62,500 bases of DNA from NCBI GenBank assembly GCA_036398095.1, contig DASWHR010000134.1, forward strand, positions 1-62,500. Direction: 5' to 3'. The notes beneath the pieces were generated by a model. That model was given only the letters and a program-made list of their open reading frames with translations, did not search any database and was not told the origin of the DNA. Position 1 is the stretch's first letter. Every line of letters starts with the position of its first letter. A program made the position numbers and the translations under genes. The DNA is from DASWHR01 sp036398095. GTDB lineage: Bacteria; Actinomycetota; AC-67. Positions 16,634 through 24,530 of the stretch are shown one piece after another.

Positions 16634-18364
16634 CTAGGGCCGGGCTTCCGGCCGATCCTTGAGCGGCCAGCGCGGGGACGTCGTGATCGGCGGCGCCCAC
16701 GCCGCGTCGATCTGGATGACCGATGGTCCTTTGATCTTCAGCGACCACGCGAGCGCCTTCTCGAGGTCGGCGAGAGGAGCCTTCTTGGCCTTCACCCCGA
16801 ATGCGGCGGCCATCTTCACAAAGTCGGGCGAGGCCAGATCCACGGCGAACGTCGCGTTGAAGCGCGCCTTCTGGTCGTAGCGCAGCATCCCGTAGCCACC
16901 GTCGTCGAAGACGATCACCGTGATCGGCAGCGCCTCTTGCGCGGCGGTGGCGAGCTCGCCCGGGGAAAACAAGAACCCGCCATCGCCGCAGACGACGACG
17001 CTTCGCCGGCCGGCCGCGGCCGAGCCGAGCGCCGCCGGGAACGCGAAGCCGAGCGTGCCCCATCCGAGCGGATAGGCGAAGCGACGCGGCTCCTCGGCCG
17101 TCAAGTACGCCGCCGTCCAGTAGCCGGCGACCGCCATATCGGCGACGACGAACGCACCGGCGGGAAGCGCATCGCTCAGACGCTGCACGAAACCGAACGG
17201 CTCCTTGGACTCCTTCAGACGTTTCAGCTTTGCAAGCGCGCCCTTGCGCGCGTCGGCGACACGTTTGGATCCCTTCCGCGACGCCGGCGAGAGCTCTTCG
17301 TAGAGCGCGGCCAGCGCCGGGCGTGCGTCGGATTCGATCAGGACGTCGCACGCATAGTTGCGGCGCGCGTCCTCGCCGACGATATTGATCCCGATCCGCG
17401 GCCGCGGGAAGCCGATTCGCCAGCCTTGCGTGTTCATCGCATCCAGATCGCTGCCCACGATGAGCATCGCATCCGACGATTCGATAAGCGCCGTCACCTC
17501 GGGCTGGTGGGGCGGAAGGCCGACGGCCAGCGGATGCGAAGCGGGAATCGCGCCCTTGCCCGAATACGTCGTCACGACCGGAGCGTCGAGCATTTCGGCG
17601 ACGGCGGTCAGCTCGTCGGCGGCGCCGGATGAGATCGCGCCGCCGCCCACCCAGATCACCGGCTTCTTCGTTCGCTGCAACTTTTCGGCGGCACGCACGA
17701 TCGGATTCGGATTCGGCGGAAGCGAATCGAAGAGCGAACGGGTCGTCACGCGATCGATGCCCACCTCGGCCGGCAAGAGATCGAGCGGGATCTCGAGGAA
17801 CGCGGGACCGCGACGGCCGTTAAAGGCTTCGCGGGCGGCGCGCAGAACCATCTGGGCGACGGCATCTTCGCGCTGGATGCGGCCGGCCCACCGGCAGACG
17901 GCGCGCATCAAGTCGAGTTGGTCGGGACTTTCGTGCAACTGGAAACGGCCGCTTCGCCCTTCCAGCGAGCGCGTGTCGAGTTGCGTTGAGATGTGCAGGA
18001 CGGGCGAGCGGGCCATCCGCGCCTCGCCCATCGCCGCCGCCGTGTTCGCCGCGCCCGGACCGGTCGTTGTGATGCACACGCCCAGCCGTCCGGTCGCGCG
18101 CGCGTAGCCGTCGGCCGCATAGGCAGCCGCCTGCTCGTGGCGCGTGACGATCGTGCGGATCGTCTCCGACGTTCGAAGCGCTTCGAAGATCGGCAGATTG
18201 TGGACTCCGGGAACTCCGAACACGACCTCGACGCCGATCGCTTCGAGTTGCGCGACAAGCGCCTGGGCGCCGCTCCTCGCCCCGCTCTTCGCCCCGCCTT
18301 TCGCTCCACGTTTCGCACCGTCTTTCGGGGGCGTTTTGCCGGGCCGCCTTGCTGGAGGGGTCAT
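16634..18364 (-). CDS. ThDP-dependent enzyme, acetolactate synthase-like
   Basis: 576 aa with the three-domain layout of the family: N-terminal PYR domain with catalytic Glu in TRHEQAAAYAADGYAR and GPGAANTAAAMGEA, central domain (KPVIWVGGGAISSGAADEL), C-terminal PP domain with the ThDP/Mg motif GDGGFLFSPGELATA. PGVHNLPIF near residue 53 resembles 2-oxoacid decarboxylases such as AruI more than acetolactate synthase. Neighbouring CaiB recalls the oxalyl-CoA decarboxylase/formyl-CoA transferase pair, but motifs do not favour that. The first 33 residues are a Lys/Gly/Ala/Arg-rich low-complexity tail. A TATCGT hexamer 6 nt before the ATG may be its -10. Confidence 0.88.
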   Translation of the reverse strand: MTPPARRPGKTPPKDGAKRGAKGGAKSGARSGAQALVAQLEAIGVEVVFGVPGVHNLPIFEALRTSETIRTIVTRHEQAAAYAADGYARATGRLGVCITTTGPGAANTAAAMGEARMARSPVLHISTQLDTRSLEGRSGRFQLHESPDQLDLMRAVCRWAGRIQREDAVAQMVLRAAREAFNGRRGPAFLEIPLDLLPAEVGIDRVTTRSLFDSLPPNPNPIVRAAEKLQRTKKPVIWVGGGAISSGAADELTAVAEMLDAPVVTTYSGKGAIPASHPLAVGLPPHQPEVTALIESSDAMLIVGSDLDAMNTQGWRIGFPRPRIGINIVGEDARRNYACDVLIESDARPALAALYEELSPASRKGSKRVADARKGALAKLKRLKESKEPFGFVQRLSDALPAGAFVVADMAVAGYWTAAYLTAEEPRRFAYPLGWGTLGFAFPAALGSAAAGRRSVVVCGDGGFLFSPGELATAAQEALPITVIVFDDGGYGMLRYDQKARFNATFAVDLASPDFVKMAAAFGVKAKKAPLADLEKALAWSLKIKGPSVIQIDAAWAPPITTSPRWPLKDRPEARP

Positions 18365-18404
18365 CGCCGCACGATAGCAGGCGGCGACGCGGCTGCGACG
18401 CCCG

Positions 18405-20000
18405 CTACGCGCCCCGCGCGGTCAGGATCGCGTCGGCGAGGTTGTCCCCATCGGCCCCGGTCGTCGCGGTGATGACGATCACGACCTCGGGACCGCGGAA
18501 GAGCAGGATCGCCTGCCCTTGATCAAGCAGCCCCGACCAGATCATGCGGTCCCCGAGGGGCCGCTCGGCGAACGAGTCGGCCGACACGCCGGCTCCTTCG
18601 GCGAACAGCGCGATGAAGTCGTCGGTGTCGCGCTGGGTCGCGGCGACGTCGTCGTTGAAGACGATCGCCTGATACAGCGCGACGATGTCGCCGTCGCCGT
18701 TGCGGATGGTCGCGGCGGAAAGCTGTCGCGGCACGGCGCGCTGGGCACCCAGTTCGGCCCGAAGCCGGGACTCGGTCTCGGGATCGTGCTGCACGGTGTG
18801 CCCGGGGACGGACGTGAGCGCGATCCGGCGCACCGTCGGACGCGTGTCCTCGGCCCGGCCGGGCGACAGAACCAGCGCGGCGACGCCGGCAACGAAGGTT
18901 GCGGCGATGGCGAGTCCCCACGCGACGGTGTTCCGCGGCGTCGGTGCCGTCAAGCGCCGGGGCGCCGGCGGCGGCGGATTGCGGGTTCCCGGGGCGATGC
19001 CCGGCGGGCGCTCCGATTGCGACGGGAGGGTCGGCTGCGCCGTCGGCTCATCGCCGGCCGTGGCGGGCACGGCTTTCGCGGGTTTGGCTTTCGGCTTCGA
19101 GGGCTTCGCGATCGGCTCTTCGGCGGCGGGACGACCGGAGAGGATCGCCTCGAGCATCGGAGCAGGTCCCGCTTTCGACCCCGCTTTCGACGCCGCCTTC
19201 GGGCCCACCTTGGGTGCGGTCTTCGGTGCGGGTGGGACGGGCTTGAGCGTGCGGGCCGGCGCGGCGGCGGCGGGACGCTCGACCGGCGGTCGCGCGTCCG
19301 GGCGGCGCGCGAACGGCATGCGGAGCCGCGGCTTCATACGCTTCTGGGCCTCGGGCGCCGGACCCGGCAGCGTCGGCGCCCGGCGGAGCGGCTCGCTCGA
19401 TGTGGTCTCCGGCTCAGATGCCGGCCGCTCGCGTTCGGCGAGCACGTCGCGAAGCGCGTATTCGATGTGGCTGGGTCGCCGCCCCGGTTCCGGCCCCGCT
19501 GGAACGCCCCCCGCGCCGGTTTCAGTGCCGGTTTCGGCCCCGGCCCCGGCGACCGGTTCGGGCTCCGGGGCCGGGACCGAACGAAGCAGCCACGGATCCT
19601 GTTCGCCCACCGGACCGGACGGTCCATCCGGCTCGACCGGCGCCCACGGACGCGAAATGCGCGCAACGACCGGCAGCGGCTCCTCCGACAAACCGTCGAT
19701 CGCCGACGCGGAGGTCCCAGGCGTCTCCGCCGGCTCGATCGGCGGCACCGGACGCAGCGTTCGCTCAGGCGTGGGCGCTGTCCGGATGCTGCGCGGCGCG
19801 TCTTGCACGGGCGGCTCGGGCCCGCGCCGAGCCCGGCGGCGCGGCGCCAGATCCCGCGGCGGCGGGAAGGACGGGGGGGAACCGCCCTCGGCGGCGTGTT
19901 CCTCGACCTGCTTGGCCGCCCCGATTGGATGTCCGAGCAGGCAGCGGCCGGAGGCCATGACCTCGACCTCCATGCCGCACCAATCGCAGCGGGCTCTCAT
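18405..20000 (-). CDS. Zinc-ribbon, proline-rich single-pass membrane protein
   Basis: 531 aa, not recognised as a named family. It starts with a likely zinc-binding motif (CDWCGMEVEV ... GRCLLGH), then about 330 residues of Pro/Ala/Arg/Glu-rich disordered sequence with short Lys-Ala-Gly repeats, a membrane helix near residues 358-377 (VAWGLAIAATFVAGVAALVL) and an extracytoplasmic C-terminal domain of about 150 residues (RRIALTSVPGHTVQHDPE ... DGDNLADAILTARGA). The topology suggests a cytosolic metal/protein-binding head joined to an outer domain. Start taken at ATG 20000, immediately before the CxxC; a 12-codon longer frame exists. Divergent from glpK. Confidence 0.75.
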   Translation of the reverse strand: MRARCDWCGMEVEVMASGRCLLGHPIGAAKQVEEHAAEGGSPPSFPPPRDLAPRRRARRGPEPPVQDAPRSIRTAPTPERTLRPVPPIEPAETPGTSASAIDGLSEEPLPVVARISRPWAPVEPDGPSGPVGEQDPWLLRSVPAPEPEPVAGAGAETGTETGAGGVPAGPEPGRRPSHIEYALRDVLAERERPASEPETTSSEPLRRAPTLPGPAPEAQKRMKPRLRMPFARRPDARPPVERPAAAAPARTLKPVPPAPKTAPKVGPKAASKAGSKAGPAPMLEAILSGRPAAEEPIAKPSKPKAKPAKAVPATAGDEPTAQPTLPSQSERPPGIAPGTRNPPPPAPRRLTAPTPRNTVAWGLAIAATFVAGVAALVLSPGRAEDTRPTVRRIALTSVPGHTVQHDPETESRLRAELGAQRAVPRQLSAATIRNGDGDIVALYQAIVFNDDVAATQRDTDDFIALFAEGAGVSADSFAERPLGDRMIWSGLLDQGQAILLFRGPEVVIVITATTGADGDNLADAILTARGA

Positions 20001-20107
20001 CGCTAACGCGCTAGTGTCGCGCAACACGGCCTCCAATGCACGGCTCCTTCAGCCGGTTCGACTCGCCGGACCCCGAATGCTTGCGGTTTCGTCCGTCCAG
20101 CCCGGGT

Positions 20108-20137
20108 TTGCACCCCAGTGCGAGCCTGCGACAGTAT
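20108..20137 (+). promoter_or_regulatory. Candidate promoter of glpK
   Basis: TTGCAC (20108-20113) and CAGTAT (20132-20137) with an 18-nt spacer; the -10 ends 8 nt before the glpK ATG, so the mRNA would be leaderless. The rest of the 145-nt divergent gap shows no clear operator. Confidence 0.4.
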
Positions 20138-20145
20138 CGGCGCTC

Positions 20146-21645
20146 ATGACGCGAATCCTTGCGATCGACGGCGGCACGACCGGGGTGACCGCGCTCGTCG
20201 TCGGCGAGGACGCGACCGTCGTCGCCAAGGGCTACCGCGAGTTCCCGCAGCACTTCCCTCGACCCGGATGGGTCGAACACGACGCCGGGCAGATCTGGGA
20301 AGCGACGCAAGCGGCGGCCGCCGACGCGCTCGGCGCGGCAGGGATTCGGGCCGAGGACCTCGCGGCGATCGGCATCACCAACCAGCGCGAGACGACCGTG
20401 CTGTGGGAACGATCGACGCTGAAGCCGGTGCACCGGGCGATCGTGTGGCAGGACCGTCGCACGGCGCGCCGGTGCGATGAGCTGCGCGAGCGGGAACCCG
20501 ACATCCGCGCACGCACCGGCTTGGTGCTCGACGCCTATTTCAGCGCGACCAAGATCGACTGGCTGATGGAGTCCGTGACCGGCGCGCGCGAGGCCGCCGA
20601 GCGCGGCGAACTCGCATTCGGCACGATCGACTCGTGGCTGCTCGCCAAGCTCACCGGTGGTGCGGTCCACGCGACCGATCCGTCCAACGCGTCCCGGACG
20701 TTGCTCTACAACATCTACGAACGCGACTGGGACCCGGAGTTGCTGGAGACGTTCGGCGTTCCGCGGGCGGTGCTGCCCGAGGTGTTTGCCTCGTCGGGCC
20801 GGTTCGGCGTCACCGACCCCGACGCGTTCTTCGGCGCGCGCATTCCGATCGCCGGCATCGCCGGCGATCAGCAAAGCGCGCTGTTCGGCCAGGCCTGCTT
20901 CGAGCCGGGCATGACCAAGAACACCTACGGGACCGGATCGTTCGTGCTGATGAACACCGGCACGTCGGCGCCGCCGCCGCCCGACGGTCTGCTGGTCACG
21001 ATCGCCTGGGGCCTCGGCGGCGAGACCTTCTATGCGATGGAAGGCTCGATCTTCGTGACCGGGGCGGCAATTCAATGGTTGCGCGACGGCCTCGGGATCA
21101 TCCGCGACGCGGCCGAGGTGGGTCCGCTGGCCGCATCGGTGCCCGACAACGGCGGCGTCTACTTCGTTCCGGCACTCACCGGACTCGGCTCGCCCTGGTG
21201 GGATCCGTACGCGCGCGGCACGATCGTCGGGATCACGCGCGGAACGACGCGCGCGCATCTGGCGCGTGCGGCCGTCGAGGCGATCGCGTACCAAACGCGC
21301 GACGTCGTCGAGACGATGTGCGACAGGGCCGGCGTGACGCTCAAAGAGCTACGGGTCGACGGCGGCGCGAGCGTGATGGATCTGCTGTGCCGTTTCCAGG
21401 CCGACCAGCTCGGCGTGCTCGTGCGCCGGCCGGCTTCGTTCGAGACCACCGGCCTGGGAGCCGCGTTCCTCGCCGGCCTGGCCGAAGGCGTGTGGTCCTC
21501 GGCGCGCGAGATCGGAGATCTGTGGCGCGTCGAGGCCGAATTCAAGCCCCACGATCCCGATCCGCGTGGCTACGCCGGATGGCTCCGCGCCGTCGAGCGC
21601 GCCCGCGATTGGGCCCGCGACGAATCTGGCGTTCTTGCGGACTAA
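20146..21645 (+). CDS. glpK: Glycerol kinase GlpK
   Basis: 499 aa, usual length. Phosphorylates glycerol to sn-glycerol 3-phosphate with ATP. FGGY-family signatures: MTRILAIDGGTTGVTALV at the N-terminus, GITNQRETTVLWERSTLKPVHRAIVWQDRR, GTIDSWLLAKLTGG, IAGDQQSALFGQ, KNTYGTGSFVLMNTG, and GLGSPWWDPYARGTIVGITRGT. The start is the ATG just after a leaderless-type promoter; the very long open frame upstream in the same register is a G+C artefact. Close to PlsC and a monoacylglycerol-lipase-like gene, which suggests glycerolipid turnover. No glpD or glpF is seen here. Confidence 0.95.
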   Translation: MTRILAIDGGTTGVTALVVGEDATVVAKGYREFPQHFPRPGWVEHDAGQIWEATQAAAADALGAAGIRAEDLAAIGITNQRETTVLWERSTLKPVHRAIVWQDRRTARRCDELREREPDIRARTGLVLDAYFSATKIDWLMESVTGAREAAERGELAFGTIDSWLLAKLTGGAVHATDPSNASRTLLYNIYERDWDPELLETFGVPRAVLPEVFASSGRFGVTDPDAFFGARIPIAGIAGDQQSALFGQACFEPGMTKNTYGTGSFVLMNTGTSAPPPPDGLLVTIAWGLGGETFYAMEGSIFVTGAAIQWLRDGLGIIRDAAEVGPLAASVPDNGGVYFVPALTGLGSPWWDPYARGTIVGITRGTTRAHLARAAVEAIAYQTRDVVETMCDRAGVTLKELRVDGGASVMDLLCRFQADQLGVLVRRPASFETTGLGAAFLAGLAEGVWSSAREIGDLWRVEAEFKPHDPDPRGYAGWLRAVERARDWARDESGVLAD

Positions 21646-21833
21646 AGATCGTCGAGTTCTTCCATGCGGCGGCGGTTCTTCCGGCGCACCGCGAACAGGC
21701 TGGCGAGCAGCGCGACCGGCAATGCGATCTCGGCCATCAGAATCAGACCGCGCACAAGGGAATCGAAGGTGAGCGCCAGCGACACCACGCCGAACAGGAT
21801 GATCAATGCGGCGACGATCCCGCCGACGGTCAC
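21642..21833 (-). CDS. Small two-helix membrane protein
   Basis: 63 aa with two hydrophobic segments (IVAALIILFGVVSLALTF and LILMAEIALPVALLASLFAV) and a basic/acidic tail KNRRRMEELDDL. No family recognised. GTG start; a weak AGGACC sequence lies upstream. It begins 9 nt after the plsC stop and overlaps the glpK stop, so it is probably the last gene of the plsC transcript. The clean membrane pattern and position support it; the short length limits certainty. Confidence 0.6.
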   Translation of the reverse strand: MTVGGIVAALIILFGVVSLALTFDSLVRGLILMAEIALPVALLASLFAVRRKNRRRMEELDDL

Positions 21834-21842
21834 GGAGAGGTC

Positions 21843-22562
21843 CTAAGAGACGGCCCGAAGCGGCGGCTCGGCGCCGGCAGACGGACGCTCCGTATCCGCG
21901 CCGGGCTTGGGCTTTTTGTGCTTGGCCGCGTACTCGTCCACGTACTCCTGGCCCGACAGCATCATGATCTCGAACATCAGCTCGTCGGTAACCGAACGGA
22001 GAACGAAGCGGTCGTCGTCCTTGCCGGCGTAGCGCGTCAAGTCCATCGGACGGCCGAAGCGCACACCGACGCGCGTGACCTTCGGGAGCTTGCGGTCCGG
22101 CGGCTGCGCCTCGCGCGAGCCGATGATGGCAACCGGAACGATCGGGCATCCGACGCGCAACGCCATCCGCGCGACGCCGGTCTTGCCGCGGTAGAGCCGG
22201 CCGTCGGGCGAGCGCGTGCCTTCGGGATAGATGCCGACCGCGTATCCGTCGGCGAGCGCCTGGACGCCCGCGTTCAACGCGGCCTCGCCGGCTTCGCCGC
22301 CCTCGCGGCGAACCGGGATCACACCGGCACCTTTGAAAAACCACTTCATGTACCACTTGTCGAAGTAGTCGCTCTTGCCGAGGAAGACAACGTTCCGAGG
22401 AACGACGAGCGGCATGAAGATGCTATCGAGGAACGAGTTGTGGTTGGCCGCGAGGACGACGGGACCGTCCGTCGGGACGTTTTCGAGGCCCTCGATCCAC
22501 GGCCGATACAAGAGCCGCACGAGCGGCCCTATGATCACGCGTTTCATCAGCCAGTAAAACAT
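21843..22562 (-). CDS. plsC: 1-acyl-sn-glycerol-3-phosphate acyltransferase (PlsC family)
   Basis: 239 aa. Acylates lysophosphatidate to phosphatidate at the inner face of the membrane. The acyltransferase motifs are present: NHNSFLDSIF (HX4D), FKGAGVIPVRREGG, YPEGTRSPDGRLYRGKTGVARMAL, and VPVAIIGSRE. An N-terminal hydrophobic helix (MFYWLMKRVIIGPLVRLL) fits membrane association. ATG 22562 precedes that helix; a frame 21 codons longer exists but adds polar residues. The Lys/Pro-rich C-terminal tail is not conserved in the family. Genomic context with glpK supports a glycerolipid role. Confidence 0.9.
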   Translation of the reverse strand: MFYWLMKRVIIGPLVRLLYRPWIEGLENVPTDGPVVLAANHNSFLDSIFMPLVVPRNVVFLGKSDYFDKWYMKWFFKGAGVIPVRREGGEAGEAALNAGVQALADGYAVGIYPEGTRSPDGRLYRGKTGVARMALRVGCPIVPVAIIGSREAQPPDRKLPKVTRVGVRFGRPMDLTRYAGKDDDRFVLRSVTDELMFEIMMLSGQEYVDEYAAKHKKPKPGADTERPSAGAEPPLRAVS

Positions 22563-22772
22563 TGGATCCGGCTCCCAACGGCTCCATGCTTCCCGGCAAC
22601 GATACTCCGGCGCGGGGAAGCGCACAACGATTCCAATCGGCGACTTTCGATCGCTCCTGTTAGCCTAGCAGTGTCGGGGCGCGCGTCGCTGCCCCGATTC
22701 CGGGTCGATCAAGCCAGAATCACGCCGGAATCAAGCCATCAAGTCGCCTCGCGGCGGGTCAGGAGGCTTCGC

Positions 22773-23534
22773 GTGAACACCACACCGGCGATCATGCCGG
22801 GGGCCGAACCGTTCGCCTTCGACGGAGGAACCACCGGAGTCTTGCTCGTTCACGGCTACACCGGGACGCCGCAGGGGCTTCGCGAGTGGGGCGAATCCCT
22901 GGCCGCCCACGGCTATGCGGTGATCTGTCCACGTCTGCCCGGCCACGGAACCAAGCCCGCCGACCTGCACAACGTCACTTTCCGCGAGTTCGTGGAAGAG
23001 GCCGAGCGCGGCCTGGACGGCTTGCTGAGCCGCTGTTCGAGCGTGTTCATCGCCGGGTTGTCGATGGGCGGAACGATCGTGCTCGACATTGTCGAGCGGC
23101 GCGGCGATCACCTTGCCGGGATGATCCTGGTCAACCCGTTCCTGTACACCAAGGACCCGCGGGCGACGCTCACCCCCGTGCTCGGCAAGCTCCCGATCTT
23201 GATGAAGGGCGTCTACAACGACATCGCCGAGCCCGGCCGAACCGAGCTCGGCTACCCGAAGCACTCCACCAAGGCCTGGGCGACGCTATGGTCGGCCGCG
23301 AAAGGTGTGCAAGCGAAGCTGCCGTCGGTGCGACTTCCGACGCTGATCTTCGCCTCGAAGCAGGATCACGTCGTGCATCCCGGCAACGCGTCGCTGGTCC
23401 ACGAGTCGATCGGCTCGACCGACAAAGAGCTGGTCTGGCTGGAGCGCTCCTACCACGTCGCGACGCTCGACTACGACCGTCACGCGATCTTCGAGCAGTC
23501 GGCCAAGTTCATCGCGAACCACGCGAGCGAATGA
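22773..23534 (+). CDS. Alpha/beta hydrolase, monoacylglycerol lipase/carboxylesterase-like
   Basis: 253 aa, GTG start with a strong Shine-Dalgarno (AGGAGG). Motifs of the Est30/bacterial monoacylglycerol lipase group: oxyanion region LLVHGYTGTPQGLREWGE, PRLPGHGTKPADL, nucleophile serine in GLSMGG, acid in ASKQDHVVHP, and histidine in ERSYHVATLD. No signal peptide, so cytosolic. It would release glycerol and fatty acid from monoacylglycerol or cleave short esters. It heads a chain of overlapping genes (ATGA with the next). The 146-nt gap upstream holds a 7-bp GC hairpin (22674-22697) and a repeated ATCAAGCCA. Confidence 0.88.
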   Translation: MNTTPAIMPGAEPFAFDGGTTGVLLVHGYTGTPQGLREWGESLAAHGYAVICPRLPGHGTKPADLHNVTFREFVEEAERGLDGLLSRCSSVFIAGLSMGGTIVLDIVERRGDHLAGMILVNPFLYTKDPRATLTPVLGKLPILMKGVYNDIAEPGRTELGYPKHSTKAWATLWSAAKGVQAKLPSVRLPTLIFASKQDHVVHPGNASLVHESIGSTDKELVWLERSYHVATLDYDRHAIFEQSAKFIANHASE

Positions 23535-23821
23535 GCGACACGCTGCGGACGGCCTGGCTCGGACGATTCGATCCGCTGGTCATCCCGATCATTCTCGACA
23601 TGTTCGAAGAAGCGGGCATCTACGCGACCACGAAGCTGCCGCACGATCAGCCGGCCACGAGCACCTACAACCTGGGCTCGTTCTCGACCGGCGCCGACAT
23701 GGTGCTCGTCGATGCGGCGCGGCTCGACGACGCCCGGCGGCTCGTCGACGAGCGGCTCCCACGGATCTTGGCGGAAATGAGCGCCGAATTGGACGTCGAG
23801 TTCGGAGGCGAGGGGCCTTGA
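23531..23821 (+). CDS. Small DUF2007-like protein
   Basis: 96 aa, soluble. Looks like the DUF2007/putative signal-transducing fold (PLVIPIILDMFEEAGIYATT ... ADMVLVDAARLDDARRLVDERL). Family members are small ferredoxin-like domains of unknown role, often predicted to bind a ligand. Start and stop overlap the neighbours (ATGA before, TTGA after), so it is translationally coupled to the hydrolase and the HAD gene. Confidence 0.75.
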   Translation: MSDTLRTAWLGRFDPLVIPIILDMFEEAGIYATTKLPHDQPATSTYNLGSFSTGADMVLVDAARLDDARRLVDERLPRILAEMSAELDVEFGGEGP

Positions 23822-24528
23822 GCCCGCTCGCCGGGACCCGGGCGGTCACGTTCGACTGCTGGGGCACGCTGATCTTCGAATCCGACTTCGTGCGGGGGCG
23901 TGAGCTGCGCGTCGCCGCCGTCGCCGAGTTGACCGGGCTGGCCGCCGACGAAGCCGGGGCGCTGTTGCAGCGGGCATGGCAGCGGCATCACGACGCGTGG
24001 ACGGCGCAGCGCCAGCACGGCGCCGAGGGCATCGCGCGCGACGTCTGCGCCGAGGTCGGAGCGGGCGCCGACGCCCGGACGGTGCTCGTTCGCAGGCTCG
24101 AAGAGGCGTCGCTTGCCTGCGAGGTCGCGATGGTTCCGGGCGCGCGAGAGACGCTCGGAGCGATCAAAGGTGCCGGATTGGGAACGGCGCTGATCTGCGA
24201 CACCGGATTTTCGCCGGGGCGGGTGGTGCGGGAGCTGCTCGGCCGGCACGGCCTGACCGATCATCTGGACGCGCTCGTCTTCAGCGACGAAGTCGGCGTC
24301 CCCAAGCCCGATGCCAAGATGTTCTCTGCTGCGCTTACTGCGATCGGCGGCGGGCCGGCCGTCCACATCGGAGACCTTCGCCGCACCGACGTCGCAGGCG
24401 CCCGGGCCGCGGGGCTCGGCAGCGTTCGCTTCCGCGGAATCTACGACGACCCCAGCGAGCATCCCGAGGCCGACGCGGTCATCGACGAGCTGCCGCACCT
24501 TCTGGGTCTGCTCGGGCTAGATTTCTAG
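23818..24528 (+). CDS. HAD-superfamily hydrolase
   Basis: 236 aa. HAD motifs: nucleophile Asp in VTFDCWGTL, motif II in LICDTGFS, Lys in GVPKPDAKMF, and acidic motif IV in HIGDLRRTDVAGARAAG. The position two residues after the nucleophile is Trp, not the Asp of phosphatases (DxDGT); DxYGT/DxWGT forms occur in haloacid dehalogenase-like members, so phosphatase activity should not be assumed. TTG start overlaps the preceding stop. The ornithine cyclodeaminase-like gene begins 2 nt after its stop. Confidence 0.85.
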   Translation: MSPLAGTRAVTFDCWGTLIFESDFVRGRELRVAAVAELTGLAADEAGALLQRAWQRHHDAWTAQRQHGAEGIARDVCAEVGAGADARTVLVRRLEEASLACEVAMVPGARETLGAIKGAGLGTALICDTGFSPGRVVRELLGRHGLTDHLDALVFSDEVGVPKPDAKMFSAALTAIGGGPAVHIGDLRRTDVAGARAAGLGSVRFRGIYDDPSEHPEADAVIDELPHLLGLLGLDF

Positions 24529-24530
24529 GC

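Noticed and set aside
16634..18364. Oxalyl-CoA decarboxylase, paired with the CaiB gene as formyl-CoA transferase
   Set aside because: Gene pairing fits, but the visible motifs (PGVHNLPIF, GPGAANTAAAMGEA) are closer to 2-oxoacid decarboxylases such as AruI; no oxalate transporter is present. Left as a ThDP enzyme of unknown substrate.
18685..20145. Apparent 490-residue N-terminal extension of glycerol kinase
   Set aside because: Low-complexity shadow of the zinc-ribbon gene; glpK motifs begin exactly at ATG 20146 with a promoter just before it.
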